Of a stretch of DNA of 7,184 nt, positions 6,899 through 7,184 are shown piece by piece. The translations under genes and the position numbers were made by a program. Each line of letters starts with the position of its first letter. Position 1 is the stretch's first letter. The stretch comes from Bacteroidia bacterium (GTDB lineage: Bacteria; Bacteroidota; Bacteroidia; Bacteroidales; Marinifilaceae). The stretch is from assembly GCA_025999735.1 (NCBI GenBank), contig BNXR01000094.1:1-7184 (forward strand), in the 5' to 3' direction. Below the pieces are notes generated by a model, which was not told the DNA's origin, made no database searches, and was given only the letters and a program-made list of their open reading frames with translations.

Positions 6899-7184
6899 TG
6901 TTCTACCACAAATTCTATGCGTCTATTTTTCCGGCGATTGTCTTCACTTGTATTGGGGAGGAGTGGCTCGGTTTCGGCTTTGCTGACTGTTTTGATGCGT
7001 TCGGGCGCAATGCCTTGATTGACGAGGTAATTCTTCGCCACGTCCGCTCGCATCTGCCCGATAACGAGATTCGTTTCCGTCACACCTAAATTGCAAGTGT
7101 GCCCCTCAATGATTATTTTCATGTCCGGATATTTTTCCATTTGCCTGGCTTTCCTGTTGAGTTCCATTTTGGTTGTTTCCAATA
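6895..7184 (-). CDS. OmpA-family protein, C-terminal peptidoglycan-binding domain (5' part outside window)
   Basis: About 96 C-terminal residues are present, ending at the TGA at 6897-6895. The first Met (7182) is internal, because the frame stays open to the window edge. The domain shows the OmpA_C signature in order: a helix with NRKARQMEKYPDM, the strand KIIIEGHT, then N38, R45 and A46 in NLVIGQMRADVAKNYL, GIAPERIKTVSKAETEPL, and RRKNRRIEFVVEH at the end. These domains hold outer-membrane proteins to the cell wall by binding diaminopimelate. The usual GHTD aspartate, which contacts diaminopimelate in the family, is Cys here (C30, GHTCNLG). The second contact Arg (R45) is kept. In Bacteroidota such proteins are often envelope partners of secretion systems. 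It precedes the toxin gene by 188 bases on the same strand, so a functional link is possible but not shown. Confidence 0.9.
   Translation of the reverse strand, partial: LETTKMELNRKARQMEKYPDMKIIIEGHTCNLGVTETNLVIGQMRADVAKNYLVNQGIAPERIKTVSKAETEPLLPNTSEDNRRKNRRIEFVVEH

Larger units (their letters stand above)
6762..6899. repeat. 21-base direct repeats flanking a GC-richer insert between the OmpA and toxin genes
   Basis: The same 21 bases, beginning TTAATTTCTACAT, occur at 6762-6782 and 6879-6899, and the second copy overlaps the OmpA stop codon. Between them lies a GC-richer piece with a GCCC-AGA-GGGC mini-hairpin (6792-6802) and a larger hairpin at 6827-6845. The arrangement resembles a small interspersed repeat unit. 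No transposase gene is present. Confidence 0.65.

Noticed and set aside
6898..7089. Plus-strand frame over the OmpA domain
   Set aside because: It is the shadow of the OmpA_C coding sequence on the minus strand.
1..7184. CRISPR array, tRNA, rRNA, integrase, transposase
   Set aside because: No regularly spaced repeats, no cloverleaf, no rRNA-like stretch and no recombinase motifs were seen on either strand.

Overview
The window looks like Bacteroidota (Bacteroidetes) DNA. It encodes an OmpA-family C-terminus, a secreted fibronectin-III protein and a giant TANFOR-like/FnIII/metallopeptidase protein. These proteins, the lack of Shine-Dalgarno sequences and the AT-rich leaders are all typical of that phylum. 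Species cannot be read from the sequence. Every gene I support lies on the minus strand, so transcription runs from high to low coordinates.

Layout in transcription order: (1) 7184-6895, the C-terminal part of an OmpA-family peptidoglycan-binding protein, cut by the window edge. (2) 6894-6707, an intergenic stretch full of short direct, inverted and tandem repeats around a GC-rich hairpin. (3) 6706-2240, a 1488-residue exported protein with a signal peptide, TANFOR-like N-terminus, two FnIII-like domains, a Cys cluster, an HELAH zinc-metallopeptidase domain, a long linker, a Gly/Ala/hydrophobic pre-toxin segment and an AT-rich C-terminal tip of about 128 residues. This is the architecture of a polymorphic toxin. 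(4) 2258-1929, a small soluble protein overlapping the toxin's 3' end, the likely cognate immunity protein. (5) 1947-1813, a 44-codon start-less reading frame that looks like the leftover end of another toxin tip. (6) 1800-1369, a four-helix membrane protein 12 bases further on, a candidate immunity protein for that lost toxin. (7) 1368-1161, an intergenic stretch with a possible terminator and small repeats. (8) 1160-1, the start of a secreted FnIII protein that runs off the window. Its first 20 codons are nearly identical at DNA level to those of the giant protein.

As a system, I read the locus as a secreted polymorphic toxin with an immunity gene, followed by an orphan tip-plus-immunity remnant left by an earlier tip exchange. 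The metallopeptidase domain may release the tip by self-cleavage. The toxin activity and the immunity assignments are inferred from architecture and gene order, because I could not assign either the tip or the small proteins to a named family with certainty.
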